DNA from: Parabacteroides timonensis
GTDB lineage: Bacteria > Bacteroidota > Bacteroidia > Bacteroidales > Tannerellaceae
Assembly (NCBI RefSeq): GCF_900128505.1
Contig: NZ_LT669941.1
Span: 4,026,959-4,090,958, forward strand
Direction: 5' to 3'
Length of the DNA stretch: 64,000 nucleotides
Part shown: positions 1 to 8,307 of the stretch, in pieces
How positions within the stretch are numbered: the first letter of the stretch is position 1
How the letters are laid out: every line of letters begins with the position of its first letter
Translations under genes and position numbers: made by a program
Notes under the pieces: generated by a model
What the model was told of the DNA's origin: nothing
Database searches by the model: none
The model's input: the letters and a program-made list of their open reading frames with translations, nothing else

Positions 1-798
1 GCCATTACCAATGTGACACTGGTGCTGGCAACCATGCTGACAGGATACCTGGCGGAGATCAACTGGCATCTGCCGTTCCTGGTCTATCTCTTCCCGCTTA
101 TTTCGATCGTCTTGTCGTTCTACCTGAAAAAGAATATCAGTCCCCTACCCGCTTCCGCTACCGTTTCAATCCAAGAGAAAGGGAAAGAAAGCGACCCGGC
201 ATTCGATAAGTTCGGCATACAGGTCAGACACCTCGTACAGATCATGGGGTTTTACGGGCTGGCGACTTATCTCGTTATCATTGTCAGTTTCAACCTGCCT
301 TTCCTGATGAAAGAATATCATTTCACCAGCGGCAATTCGGGTATCATGATCTCCCTGTTTTTCCTGGCTATCATGGCTCCGGGATTCGTACTGAACCAGA
401 TTGTAGACTTCCTGGGTAAGAAAACGAAATTCTATTGCCTGCTCTCGATCGCACTGGGGATGCTGCTGATCCTGGTTTCAAGAACGGAATGGCTGATCGG
501 ACTGGGCTGTATCTTCACCGGGCTAGCCTATGGCGTTATCCAGCCGATCGCTTACGACAAGACCACCCGCACGGCTATCCCGTCGAAAGTGACGCTGGCA
601 CTGGCTTTCGTCATGGCTATGAATTATCTGGCAATCCTGCTATGCCCGTTCATTATAAATGTATTCAAAGATATGCTCCATATAGAGACACAACAGTTTG
701 CTTTCCTGTTCAACATGATTATTGCCCTGGCTGCTGCCGTCTGGGCTTATATCAAACAGGATTCGTTCCTGTTCAACGACAGTTTCAAAAGTAATTAA
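1..798 (+). CDS. MFS transporter, C-terminal part (truncated by window edge)
   Basis: The reading frame is open from base 1, so the gene begins before the window and only about 265 C-terminal residues are visible. They contain about seven hydrophobic segments separated by short charged loops, matching roughly TM6-TM12 of a 12-helix major facilitator superfamily carrier. The long hydrophilic stretch after the first segment fits the central cytoplasmic loop. A GTG at 13 could be mistaken for a start, but the frame continues upstream of it. The substrate cannot be told from this half. The EamA-family permease gene follows within about 25 bp, so the two are probably cotranscribed. Family call is firm, specificity unknown. 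Confidence 0.8.
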   Translation, partial: AITNVTLVLATMLTGYLAEINWHLPFLVYLFPLISIVLSFYLKKNISPLPASATVSIQEKGKESDPAFDKFGIQVRHLVQIMGFYGLATYLVIIVSFNLPFLMKEYHFTSGNSGIMISLFFLAIMAPGFVLNQIVDFLGKKTKFYCLLSIALGMLLILVSRTEWLIGLGCIFTGLAYGVIQPIAYDKTTRTAIPSKVTLALAFVMAMNYLAILLCPFIINVFKDMLHIETQQFAFLFNMIIALAAAVWAYIKQDSFLFNDSFKSN

Positions 799-821
799 AG
801 GTGCATATAAACGCTAAGCTT

Positions 822-1733
822 ATGAAGAATAAAAAGACAGAAGCCAACCTGAGTATGATCGTATCGAAAACCTTCAGCGGTTTGAATGCGAATGCACTCC
901 GGTATTTACTCCCTTTATGGATCGCACCGCTGACGGGTGTCATGTTCCGATGTGTTTTCGGAGCCCTTATGTTTTGGATCATCAGCCTGTTTTGGAAACA
1001 GGACAAGACAACCTTGAGGGAAAAAGTCACCCTGTTTCTTTTGGGGGCGATCGGGCTGTTCGGCTTCATGTTCTTTTATCTGATAGGTGTCAGCAAAACA
1101 ACCCCGGTTTCCAGTTCGCTGTTCAGCAGCCTCCAACCGATCTGGGTATTCATCCTGTCCGTTCTCTTCCTGAAAGAACGGATCACGGCGATGAAGATCA
1201 TCGGTATTGCCATCGGATTGGGGGGTGCGCTGCTCTGTATCCTGACACAAAAAAGCGATGACCTGGCATCGGATGCTTTTACCGGAAATATGCTTTGTAT
1301 GCTCAGTTCAATTGCTTATGCTGCTTACCTGATCATAAGCAATGTCGTACTGGGCAGGGTCAGTTCGCTCAATATGTTGCGTTACAGTTTCCTCGGAGCC
1401 GCTTTTTCTTCACTGGTCGTCATGGCATTCACCGGCTTCGATGCACATCTTTTCAGCCATTTCGAATGGACTCCTTTCCTTGTCCTAATGTTCGTCCTCA
1501 TCTTCCCCACAACGATCAGTTACCTGCTGATCCCTATCGGACTGAAATACCTGAGCACGACACTGGTCGCCCTCTACGGCTACCTGATACTGATCGTTGC
1601 CACCATCGTCTCCCTTTCCATCGGTCAGGATCGTTTCAGCTGGTACCAGATGATCGCCATTGCACTGATCTGCTCAAGTGTCTATTTTGTTGAAATAGCG
1701 GAAAGTAAAGATAAAGCCACTGCTTCAAAATAA
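822..1733 (+). CDS. EamA/DMT-family permease
   Basis: About 303 residues made almost entirely of hydrophobic helices, about ten in two similar halves, which is the two-EamA-domain architecture of drug/metabolite transporters in the inner membrane. The family exports or imports small metabolites; the substrate cannot be read from sequence. I chose ATG 822 because it opens with the lysine-rich MKNKKTE typical of an N-in protein. An in-frame GTG at 801 lies 2 bp after the upstream stop and is the alternative. It is probably in one transcript with the MFS gene. Confidence 0.82.
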   Translation: MKNKKTEANLSMIVSKTFSGLNANALRYLLPLWIAPLTGVMFRCVFGALMFWIISLFWKQDKTTLREKVTLFLLGAIGLFGFMFFYLIGVSKTTPVSSSLFSSLQPIWVFILSVLFLKERITAMKIIGIAIGLGGALLCILTQKSDDLASDAFTGNMLCMLSSIAYAAYLIISNVVLGRVSSLNMLRYSFLGAAFSSLVVMAFTGFDAHLFSHFEWTPFLVLMFVLIFPTTISYLLIPIGLKYLSTTLVALYGYLILIVATIVSLSIGQDRFSWYQMIAIALICSSVYFVEIAESKDKATASK

Positions 1734-1890
1734 TTGGCATATTGGCACATTACCCATTGGCATATTATTTTTTTCTCTTTCTTTGTAACAACTTATCCGT
1801 TGATCCCGTCTCTCTTATGAAGCTCTTCCAAAGCGCGCAAAAGGGAGGCGGAAACAAACCGGATTAATAATCATTTAATACAACAGAAAG
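1734..1890. other. Intergenic gap with direct repeat
   Basis: The 157-bp gap has two copies of ATTGGCATATT (about 1732-1742 and 1757-1767) followed by a T-rich run. This may terminate the EamA transcript, but I could not fold a convincing stem. No perfect TAnnTTTG element was found for the downstream operon. Confidence 0.3.
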
Positions 1891-2340
1891 ATGAAACGAT
1901 ACTTTGTTATCCTGGCACTGATTTTGATCTGCCAGGCAGGAAATAGCCAGACAATGAACGACCTGTTCAAAGAATTTTCTAAAATAGAACAGATCAACCA
2001 TGTCAAGATAGGCAATATCACCATGAAGCTTGCCAGCATGTTTACAGAAACCATGGGAGTGAACGGTATAGAAGTAATTGAATTCAGCAGCTGCAAGAAT
2101 GAGATAAAAGAACGCTTTACCAAAGCGATCAAGGAACTGAAAGACCCTGATTTCGAAACAATGGTCACCTCCAATGATAAAGGCAGCCGCACAAAAGTAA
2201 TGGTACGCATTGAAAAAGATATGATCCGCGAACTGGTAGTTCTCACGACCGGCAACAGCAACGCGCTGATCCGCATCAAGGGTAAGATCAAACCGTCCGA
2301 CATAGATAAAGTAGTGAAAGATCATGGGAATGGATGCTGA
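1891..2340 (+). CDS. DUF4252 domain protein, exported
   Basis: A 149-residue protein starting with a clear signal peptide (MKRYFVILALILICQAGNSQ). The rest is a compact alpha/beta domain of the DUF4252 type common in Bacteroidetes. It is predicted periplasmic or lipid-exposed; no enzymatic motif is visible. It is the first gene of a four-gene operon in which each gene overlaps the next, and a second DUF4252 gene closes the operon (3232-3705). The overlap of its 3' end with the sigma factor start (2324) implies translational coupling. Biochemical function is unknown for the family. Confidence 0.8.
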   Translation: MKRYFVILALILICQAGNSQTMNDLFKEFSKIEQINHVKIGNITMKLASMFTETMGVNGIEVIEFSSCKNEIKERFTKAIKELKDPDFETMVTSNDKGSRTKVMVRIEKDMIRELVVLTTGNSNALIRIKGKIKPSDIDKVVKDHGNGC

Positions 2341-2842
2341 GAACTTTAAACGAAAGTTCCTCCCCTTCCACCCCAAGCTCTTCCGGATCGCATATGCCCT
2401 TGTTGAAAACAAAGCAGACGCAGAAGATATCCTCCAGGATGCTTACTTCAAACTATGGAATAAACGGGATGATCTGCCCGACATCGACAATCCTGAAGCA
2501 TTCTGCGTCACGCTGGTCAAAAACCTCTGTCTCGACTTCCTCCGTTCCCCCCGTGCCAATCGCCGGGAAGAAAAGATAGAAGAAGTTTTCACGCTGGCGA
2601 CCGACTCTTCTCCGGAAAAAGAGCTGGAAACGAAGGATAAGGAACGGCAAATCCGGCAACTGATCAGCCGTCTGCCCGAAAACCAGCGGCAAGTCATCCG
2701 GTTACGGGGAATAGACGATTGCTCGATGGACGAGATAGAACAGATCACCGGCCTCAATGCCGTAAACATACGCGTGTTACTCTCCCGGGCACGCAAAGTA
2801 ATCCGGGAACAATTTGATAAAATATACGAATATGAACGATAA
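2324..2842 (+). CDS. ECF-type RNA polymerase sigma factor
   Basis: 172 residues with sigma-70 region 2 near residues 15-75 (AYALVENKADAEDILQDAYF is the region 2.1-2.2 signature) and region 4 near 110-165 (LPENQRQVIRLRGIDDCSMDEIE followed by a helix-turn-helix). This is the usual size of an extracytoplasmic-function sigma factor. It overlaps the DUF4252 gene by 17 bp and its 3' end overlaps the following membrane protein gene, which sits where an anti-sigma factor is expected. An alternative start is ATG 2330. I infer an envelope-stress type signalling unit; the signal is unknown. Confidence 0.88.
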   Translation: MGMDAENFKRKFLPFHPKLFRIAYALVENKADAEDILQDAYFKLWNKRDDLPDIDNPEAFCVTLVKNLCLDFLRSPRANRREEKIEEVFTLATDSSPEKELETKDKERQIRQLISRLPENQRQVIRLRGIDDCSMDEIEQITGLNAVNIRVLLSRARKVIREQFDKIYEYER

Positions 2843-3239
2843 ACAGATAGATGAATTAATCAATAAAGTCCTCCGGGAGGATCAGACGTTGCCGGAAGGG
2901 CTTTCCGAACGGCTGGAGCAACAGATAGACACCTGGGCTGCCGCTGAAAAGAAAGAGACGCTCCGTTCATCTTTCCGCCGCCGTTCACTCTACTGGATTA
3001 GCGGAACTGCCGCAGCAATCTTACTGCTTTGTGTCGGTATTGCCGGACTGAAAGACCTGGAGACAGGTAAACAGCAGTTGGCAGATACTTACACCAATCC
3101 GCAGGAAGCCGCCATAGCCGCTGGAAAAGCACTGGCTTTCATGTCTTCTAACCTCAACAAGGGAATCGATCAGATGAACGATGCCCAACAGGAAATAAAT
3201 AATGTAAACCGTATTTTGAATAAACATTTAAATGACTGA
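2832..3239 (+). CDS. Single-pass membrane protein, putative anti-sigma factor
   Basis: About 135 residues: a hydrophilic N-terminal region (MNDKQIDELINKVLRED...), one transmembrane helix near residues 55-75 (YWISGTAAAILLLCVGIAGL) and a short outer segment. The placement directly after an ECF sigma gene, with overlap, and the topology fit an anti-sigma factor. No zinc-binding ZAS motif (HxxxCxxC) is visible, so the call rests on position and topology. I chose ATG 2832, which overlaps the sigma stop at 2840-2842; an upstream in-frame ATG at 2814 would give a longer overlap. Confidence 0.6.
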   Translation: MNDKQIDELINKVLREDQTLPEGLSERLEQQIDTWAAAEKKETLRSSFRRRSLYWISGTAAAILLLCVGIAGLKDLETGKQQLADTYTNPQEAAIAAGKALAFMSSNLNKGIDQMNDAQQEINNVNRILNKHLND

Positions 3240-3705
3240 CAAGATGAAAACTAAAAATATACTACTCATCCTCTTCCTGTGCTGCACGAGCATTTGCTTT
3301 GCACAGAGCAAACTGTTCGACAAATATTCCGAAATGGACAACGTCACTTCCGTATATATTTCGAAAGCCATGTTCCAGATGATACCCGACATGAAGACAA
3401 ACGGTCTCAACCTGACGAATCTAAAAGGGAAGATAGAAGGCCTGCAGATTCTTACCACCCAAAACAATAGTATAAAAGAAACTATGCGTAACGATTTCGA
3501 AAGTCTGATCGGTAAGAATCACGAAGAACTGATGAGGGTGAAGGACGGCAAGACGCGTGCCACTTTCTACGTAAAGCAGAAAGGAGACCTGATCAGCGAA
3601 CTGATTATGCTCGCCGATGCCGACAATAGTTTCAATGTGATCCAGCTATTAGGTAGCTTCACCTTGCAGGACATCCAGGAGATTACAAAAGAAATGAATA
3701 AATAA
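3232..3705 (+). CDS. DUF4252 domain protein, exported (second copy in operon)
   Basis: 157 residues with a signal peptide ending near ICFAQS and a DUF4252-type body. It is a diverged paralogue of the 1891-2340 product: both carry an early 'F..(Y/F)S.(M/I)..(I/V)..V.I' segment and a late 'LI.EL..L' strand. The start ATG overlaps the upstream TGA (3237-3239), and ATG 3244 is an alternative. It is the last gene of the operon; a hairpin begins at its stop codon. The pairing of two DUF4252 proteins around a sigma/anti-sigma-like pair suggests they are sensors or outputs of that system, which is inference. Confidence 0.78.
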   Translation: MTDKMKTKNILLILFLCCTSICFAQSKLFDKYSEMDNVTSVYISKAMFQMIPDMKTNGLNLTNLKGKIEGLQILTTQNNSIKETMRNDFESLIGKNHEELMRVKDGKTRATFYVKQKGDLISELIMLADADNSFNVIQLLGSFTLQDIQEITKEMNK

Positions 3706-3758
3706 AGCAGAAAGTATCCCGGTTTTCAACAATCTTTGATATCGGGAATACTGCTTTA
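3703..3758 (+). terminator. Imperfect hairpin after DUF4252 operon
   Basis: TAAAGCAG (3703-3710) pairs with CTGCTTTA (3751-3758), and AGTATCCCG (3713-3721) pairs imperfectly with CGGGAATACT (3743-3752). The stem overlaps the stop codon and probably ends the four-gene transcript. There is no clean T-run, so a processing hairpin is possible. Confidence 0.45.
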
Positions 3759-3870
3759 CATCCCGACAAACGAACGAATCAGAAATAGAAATAAGATCAG
3801 AAATCTATAACTTTAGGGTACAAGAGTAAAAATGAAATCATTATAAGCTATAGTAAACGCTCTAAAATGT

Positions 3871-3878
3871 TATATTTG
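3871..3878 (+). promoter_or_regulatory. Bacteroidetes -7 element for PagL-like gene
   Basis: TATATTTG matches TAnnTTTG exactly and lies 60 bp upstream of the ATG at 3938. No clear -33 TTTG is seen. Confidence 0.5.
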
Positions 3879-3937
3879 CGAAACATTAGGTATTTGACCC
3901 TGATTATCTATCAAATAACAAACGAGTAGAGCAACGT

Positions 3938-5194
3938 ATGAAAAGTGGAACAGAGAGGTTGAATGTCCTGATTATCCTGATTGCAATGTGCTTTTTATCC
4001 GACATTGCTTTTGCTGATGATGGGACATATAAAAACGTACCGGGGGATATGACAGATTCCATATCCTACTCACGTCGTTTGATCCATAGGTTAGGTGTAG
4101 ACGGACGGCCTACTTATATTTTCCCAACCAACTCTTTCCTGCGAGGAGACAATATGGATATGAAACCTATCCGTAAATCCATCTCTGCCCATTTGAAATA
4201 TTCCTTTCAATATTATCCGAACAGTTACACGGACCGAATTTACAGAGGCTCCTACCAAGGACTTGGACTGGCAATGTATTCATTTGATAATAAAGAAGAA
4301 ATAGGAACTCCCTTTGCCCTTTACCTCTTTCAGGGTGCACGTATTGCCCAGCTCAATCCCCGCCTGTCGTTCAACTATGAATGGAACTTCGGAGCTTCTT
4401 TCGGCTGGAAGCCTTATGAAGAATATGATAATCCGTACAATAAAGTGATCGGTTCGAAAATCAACGCTTATATCAATGCTAATTTCTACCTGAACTATAT
4501 TCTTTCAAAAGAACTGGATCTGACAGCCGGAGTGGATTTAACGCATTTCTCGAATGGGAATACCCGGTTTCCGAATGCGGGACTGAATACAGTCGGACTG
4601 AAAGTGGGACTGGTATATAACTTTAACAGGAACGGCGATTTATTTTCCAAACCGTTCTTCCAGCCTCCTGTACCCCGTTTCCCCCGCCATATCAGCTATG
4701 ATGTCGTCCTGTTCGGTTCATGGCGCCGGAAAGGTGTTTATGTGGGAGAAGGACAGGTTGCTGCACCGGGAGCATTTGCGGTAGCAGGATTCAACATTAA
4801 CCCGATGTATAACTTCGGATATAATTTCCGGGCAGGTGTATCGGTGGATGGAGTTTATGACGAGAGTGCCAATATCTATGCCGATCCCTACTCCTCTTCT
4901 TCTACCGAACAGTTTTACCGTCCGCCGCTCAGCTACCAGCTGGCACTGGGACTTTCTGCCCGTGCCGAATATGTGATGCCTTACTTTACAGTCGGAATAG
5001 GTTTGGGAGGAAATGTGATACACCGCGGAGGGGATCTGAAAGGTTTATATCAGGTTTTGGCACTTAAAATCGAAGTTACCCGCAGTTCATTTATACATAT
5101 CGGATACAACCTGCAAAACTTCCATACTCCCAATTACTTAATGCTAGGTATCGGATACCGGTTCCATAACAAGTATCCGACATTCCACCGATAA
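3938..5194 (+). CDS. Outer-membrane acyloxyacyl hydrolase, PagL-like lipid A deacylase
   Basis: 418 residues with a signal peptide (IILIAMCFLSDIAFA) and an extended beta-barrel pattern rich in alternating aromatic strands. The motif THFSNGNTR places His203 and Ser205 as in the catalytic H-x-S-N of PagL-type lipid A 3-O-deacylases. The family removes an acyl chain from lipid A at the outer membrane. The protein is far longer than PagL (about 170 aa); the extra C-terminal half (from about residue 240) has more strands and may form a larger barrel. Bacteroidetes members are often annotated simply as acyloxyacyl hydrolase. It is monocistronic and convergent with mutS. Activity on lipid A is inferred. 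Confidence 0.72.
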   Translation: MKSGTERLNVLIILIAMCFLSDIAFADDGTYKNVPGDMTDSISYSRRLIHRLGVDGRPTYIFPTNSFLRGDNMDMKPIRKSISAHLKYSFQYYPNSYTDRIYRGSYQGLGLAMYSFDNKEEIGTPFALYLFQGARIAQLNPRLSFNYEWNFGASFGWKPYEEYDNPYNKVIGSKINAYINANFYLNYILSKELDLTAGVDLTHFSNGNTRFPNAGLNTVGLKVGLVYNFNRNGDLFSKPFFQPPVPRFPRHISYDVVLFGSWRRKGVYVGEGQVAAPGAFAVAGFNINPMYNFGYNFRAGVSVDGVYDESANIYADPYSSSSTEQFYRPPLSYQLALGLSARAEYVMPYFTVGIGLGGNVIHRGGDLKGLYQVLALKIEVTRSSFIHIGYNLQNFHTPNYLMLGIGYRFHNKYPTFHR

Positions 5195-5286
5195 AAATAA
5201 TTTGTCATATCCCTGAAAGTAAATTTAAATTGCCTTTTCTCCACCGAAGGAGACAGAAACTTTTGTTTTCTCAGCATGAAACTGTC

Positions 5287-7935
5287 TTACTTCCCTGTTA
5301 TAATCTTCCTTATCTCGCTTAGTTTGTTGAGAGCTTCTATCGGAGTAAGATTGTTGACATCGAGATTCTTGATTTCGTCGCGTACCTGGCTTAACACAGG
5401 ATCATCCAGTTGGAAGAAGCTGAGTTGATAACCTTCGGCAGCAGAGGCGATTTCCCGGACGGGCTTTGCTTTAACCTTTCCCTTGCCTTTTGCTTTCTCT
5501 TTACAGTCGATACTTTCCTGTCGATTATCCGTTTCCAGTTGTTTCAATATCTCGTTGGAACGTTTCACGATACTTTTCGGCATACCCGCCATCTTCGCCA
5601 CATGGATACCGAAACTATGTTCACTACCGCCAGGAACCAGTTTACGCAGGAATATCACCTTATTGGAAACCTCTTTTACCGATACATTATAATTCTTGAT
5701 TCGTTTGAAAGAACGTTCCATCTCGTTCAGTTCATGATAATGGGTAGCGAAAAGTGTCTTGGCACGAGCATTCGGATGCTCATGGATATATTCGACAATC
5801 GCCCAGGCAATCGAAATACCGTCGTAGGTACTTGTTCCCCGCCCCAGTTCATCGAAAAGAACCAAACTGCGTGAAGACATATTATTCAAGATGTTCGAAG
5901 CTTCATTCATCTCCACCATAAAAGTAGATTCACCGACGGATATATTATCGGAAGCCCCGACACGGGTAAATATCTTATCCACCATACCGATACGGGCAGA
6001 CTCGGCAGGAACGAAACAACCGATCTGTGCCATCAGCGTGATCAATGCCGTCTGACGCAGCAATGCTGATTTACCTGCCATATTCGGACCTGTGATAATA
6101 ATGATCTGCTGCTGCTCGCTATCCAGATACACGTCGTTGGCAATATAGGCCTCACCCAACGGCAACTGCTTCTCGATTACCGGATGACGGCCCGACTTTA
6201 TATCGATCACATCCGAATCATCTACATTCGGACGGATATAACGGTTAGCCTCCGCTACCTTAGCAAACGATAACAAGCAGTCCAGGCGACCGATCAGGTT
6301 AGCATCCACTTGGATAGGAGGTATAAATTCGGCAAGACAGGTTACCAGCTCGGTAAACAGGCGGCCTTCAAGGGAAAGTATCTTTTCCTCCGCTCCCAAT
6401 ATCTTTTCTTCGTACTCTTTCAGCTCCTCCGTAATATAACGTTCGGCATTCACCAGTGTCTGCTTACGTATCCATTCAGCCGGAACCTTGTCCTTATGTG
6501 CGTTGCGCACTTCTATATAATAACCGAACACATTATTAAAGGCAATCTTCAAGCTCGGGATCCCGGTCTTCTCACTTTCCCGTTGTTGTACCTGTATCAG
6601 GTAATCCTTACCGGAATAAGCAATAGCACGCAATTCATCCAATTCCGCATTGACTCCTTTGGCTATGACACCGCCCTTATTCAGTAAAGCGGGCGGATCG
6701 TTATTGATCTCTTTCTCGATCCGGTCGCGTATCTCCGTACAGGCATTCAGCTGTTCACCGATGCGGGAAAGGCTCGGCTCGTCACTTGCCATACAAGCCT
6801 CTTTAATAGGCTCGATCGCCCGGAGAGCGACTTTCAACTGTACCACCTCACGAGGGGAAACACGTCCCACAGCCACTTTGGAAATAATACGTTCCAGGTC
6901 ACCGATCTGTTCAATCTGTTCGTCCAGTATCTCTTTTACTTCCGGATGGCGGAAGAAATAATCCACCACATTCTGGCGTTCCTGAATCGGTTTGACATCT
7001 TTCAGGGGGAACAGAACCCAGCGGCGCAACATACGCGATCCCATAGGAGAAACAGTTTTGTCGATTACGTCCAGCAAACTGGTGCCCTCATCGTTCATCG
7101 TACCGACCAGCTCCAGGCTACGTACTGTAAATTTATCGAGTCGTACATAACGGTCTTCCTCGATACGTGACAATGCCGTGATATGTGAAATATGTGTATG
7201 TTGTGTCTGATCCAAATAATACAGGATAGCACCCGAAGCAACCACTCCCAGCTTCAGATGTTCCACGCCGAAACCTTTCAGGTTCTTTGTCTCAAAATGT
7301 TTCAGCAAACGGTCGTTGGCGGCATCAGCCGAAAAAACCCAGTCTTCCATCTCGAAAGTAAAGAAACGGGGACCGAACACTTCCTCAAACTTCTTGCGGT
7401 TATTACGTTCGATAAGTACCTCTTTCGGAGAGAAATTATTGAGCAGCTTGTCGATATAGTCGATCGTTCCCTCAGCAGTCAGAAACTCACCGGTCGAAAT
7501 ATCCAGGAAAGCGACACCGCAAACCTCCTTCCCGAAATGAACGGCAGCGAGGAAGTTATTTTCCTTATGATTCAGAATATTGTCATTGATGGAAACTCCC
7601 GGTGTGACCAACTCCGTAACCCCACGCTTCACCAGTTTCTTGGTCATTTTCGGATCTTCCAGCTGATCACAGATGGCAACACGCTTACCGGCACGGACCA
7701 GTTTTGGCAAGTAAGTATCGAGTGCATGATGCGGAAAACCTGCCATTTCGATAAACTGTCCCGGTCCGTTGGCTTTCTTAGTCTGTACGATCCCCAGTAT
7801 TTCGGCACCTACTACGGCATCTTCGCCATACATTTCGTAAAAGTCTCCTACACGGAACAGAAGAACAGCATCCGGATGTTTCGCTTTAATATCGAAATAC
7901 TGCTTCATCAATGGGGTTTCAACTATTTTTGCCAC
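5287..7935 (-). CDS. mutS: DNA mismatch repair ATPase MutS
   Basis: About 882 residues with full MutS architecture: N-terminal mismatch-binding domain with G-D-F-Y-E (the Phe-x-Glu wedge), connector, lever/clamp, and a C-terminal ABC-type ATPase with GPNMAGKS (Walker A) and DELGRGTSTYDG (Walker B/signature). It recognises base mismatches and starts repair with MutL. I place the start at GTG 7935, giving MAKIVETPLMKQYF, which matches the family N-terminus. The frame stays open upstream to 8118, but those 61 codons resemble no MutS sequence and run through an inverted repeat. A -7 element at 7971-7978 would give a leader of about 30 nt and supports this start. ATG at MKQYF is the alternative. 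Confidence 0.96.
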   Translation of the reverse strand: MAKIVETPLMKQYFDIKAKHPDAVLLFRVGDFYEMYGEDAVVGAEILGIVQTKKANGPGQFIEMAGFPHHALDTYLPKLVRAGKRVAICDQLEDPKMTKKLVKRGVTELVTPGVSINDNILNHKENNFLAAVHFGKEVCGVAFLDISTGEFLTAEGTIDYIDKLLNNFSPKEVLIERNNRKKFEEVFGPRFFTFEMEDWVFSADAANDRLLKHFETKNLKGFGVEHLKLGVVASGAILYYLDQTQHTHISHITALSRIEEDRYVRLDKFTVRSLELVGTMNDEGTSLLDVIDKTVSPMGSRMLRRWVLFPLKDVKPIQERQNVVDYFFRHPEVKEILDEQIEQIGDLERIISKVAVGRVSPREVVQLKVALRAIEPIKEACMASDEPSLSRIGEQLNACTEIRDRIEKEINNDPPALLNKGGVIAKGVNAELDELRAIAYSGKDYLIQVQQRESEKTGIPSLKIAFNNVFGYYIEVRNAHKDKVPAEWIRKQTLVNAERYITEELKEYEEKILGAEEKILSLEGRLFTELVTCLAEFIPPIQVDANLIGRLDCLLSFAKVAEANRYIRPNVDDSDVIDIKSGRHPVIEKQLPLGEAYIANDVYLDSEQQQIIIITGPNMAGKSALLRQTALITLMAQIGCFVPAESARIGMVDKIFTRVGASDNISVGESTFMVEMNEASNILNNMSSRSLVLFDELGRGTSTYDGISIAWAIVEYIHEHPNARAKTLFATHYHELNEMERSFKRIKNYNVSVKEVSNKVIFLRKLVPGGSEHSFGIHVAKMAGMPKSIVKRSNEILKQLETDNRQESIDCKEKAKGKGKVKAKPVREIASAAEGYQLSFFQLDDPVLSQVRDEIKNLDVNNLTPIEALNKLSEIRKIITGK

Positions 7936-7970
7936 GGGATATATGCTTTTGTCATTAAATTTAAACCGTA

Positions 7971-7978
7971 CAAAGGTA
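7971..7978 (-). promoter_or_regulatory. -7 element of the mutS promoter
   Basis: On the minus strand this reads TACCTTTG, a perfect TAnnTTTG, about 36 bp upstream of the GTG. It lies outside the inverted-repeat-bounded segment, so mutS transcription should not depend on that segment's orientation. Confidence 0.5.
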
Positions 7979-8016
7979 CAATTTTTTACGAAAGTATGAA
8001 GGTAGGAAAAATAACA

Positions 8017-8289
8017 TAGTCCAGTAAGAACTTTGTTAATACTGGATGCAAATATAGTAAATATTACTTTCCACACCTTATATCTAAGTTTAATAATCAA
8101 TGCTTCTCCTAAATACAACTGTATTTGATATTATTTATGCCAATAAAAAAATACTGATTAAGTACCAATACGGGAATTAACCGTCATGATATCATCCCCT
8201 CAAAAAAATGATTTATCCTAATTAATAAAAGCATTCGCAAAAGAGAGTAGCTATAAATCAGCATATCAGACAAAGTTCTTACTGGACTA
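8017..8289. promoter_or_regulatory. Probable invertible promoter segment (inverton)
   Basis: TAGTCCAGTAAGAACTTTGT at 8017-8036 is repeated as its exact reverse complement at 8270-8289: a perfect 20-bp inverted repeat enclosing 233 bp. The enclosed DNA is non-coding and AT-rich. Near the left repeat it carries a minus-strand -7 element TATATTTG (8049-8056) pointing away from the downstream operon; I see no TAnnTTTG on the plus strand inside. Flipping the segment would put this element at about 8250-8257, directed at the gene starting at 8308. This is the layout of Bacteroidales phase-variable promoters. No recombinase gene is in the window; family recombinases often act in trans. Confidence 0.65.
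8049..8056 (-). promoter_or_regulatory. -7 element inside the invertible segment
   Basis: The minus strand reads TATATTTG, an exact TAnnTTTG. In the orientation shown, transcription would leave leftward, toward mutS. No good -33 box is visible at 19-21 bp. Confidence 0.45.
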
Positions 8290-8307
8290 AATTAAAATCT
8301 ACTCACT

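Noticed and set aside
5235..5256. Terminator between PagL-like gene and mutS
   Set aside because: Only a 5-bp TCTCC/GGAGA stem; too weak to call.
7192..8019. 275-codon plus-strand frame opposite mutS
   Set aside because: Shadow of mutS in a different frame; no signal peptide or family pattern, codon content is the mirror of mutS.
7936..8118. 61-codon upstream extension of mutS
   Set aside because: The sequence is unlike MutS, crosses the inverted repeat, and starts upstream of the exact mutS -7 element at 7971-7978.
5287..8289. Inverton as an on/off switch for mutS (phase-variable mutator)
   Set aside because: Attractive because the internal promoter faces mutS here, but mutS has its own exact -7 element outside the repeats, so dependence is unlikely. 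It remains possible that flipping changes the level.
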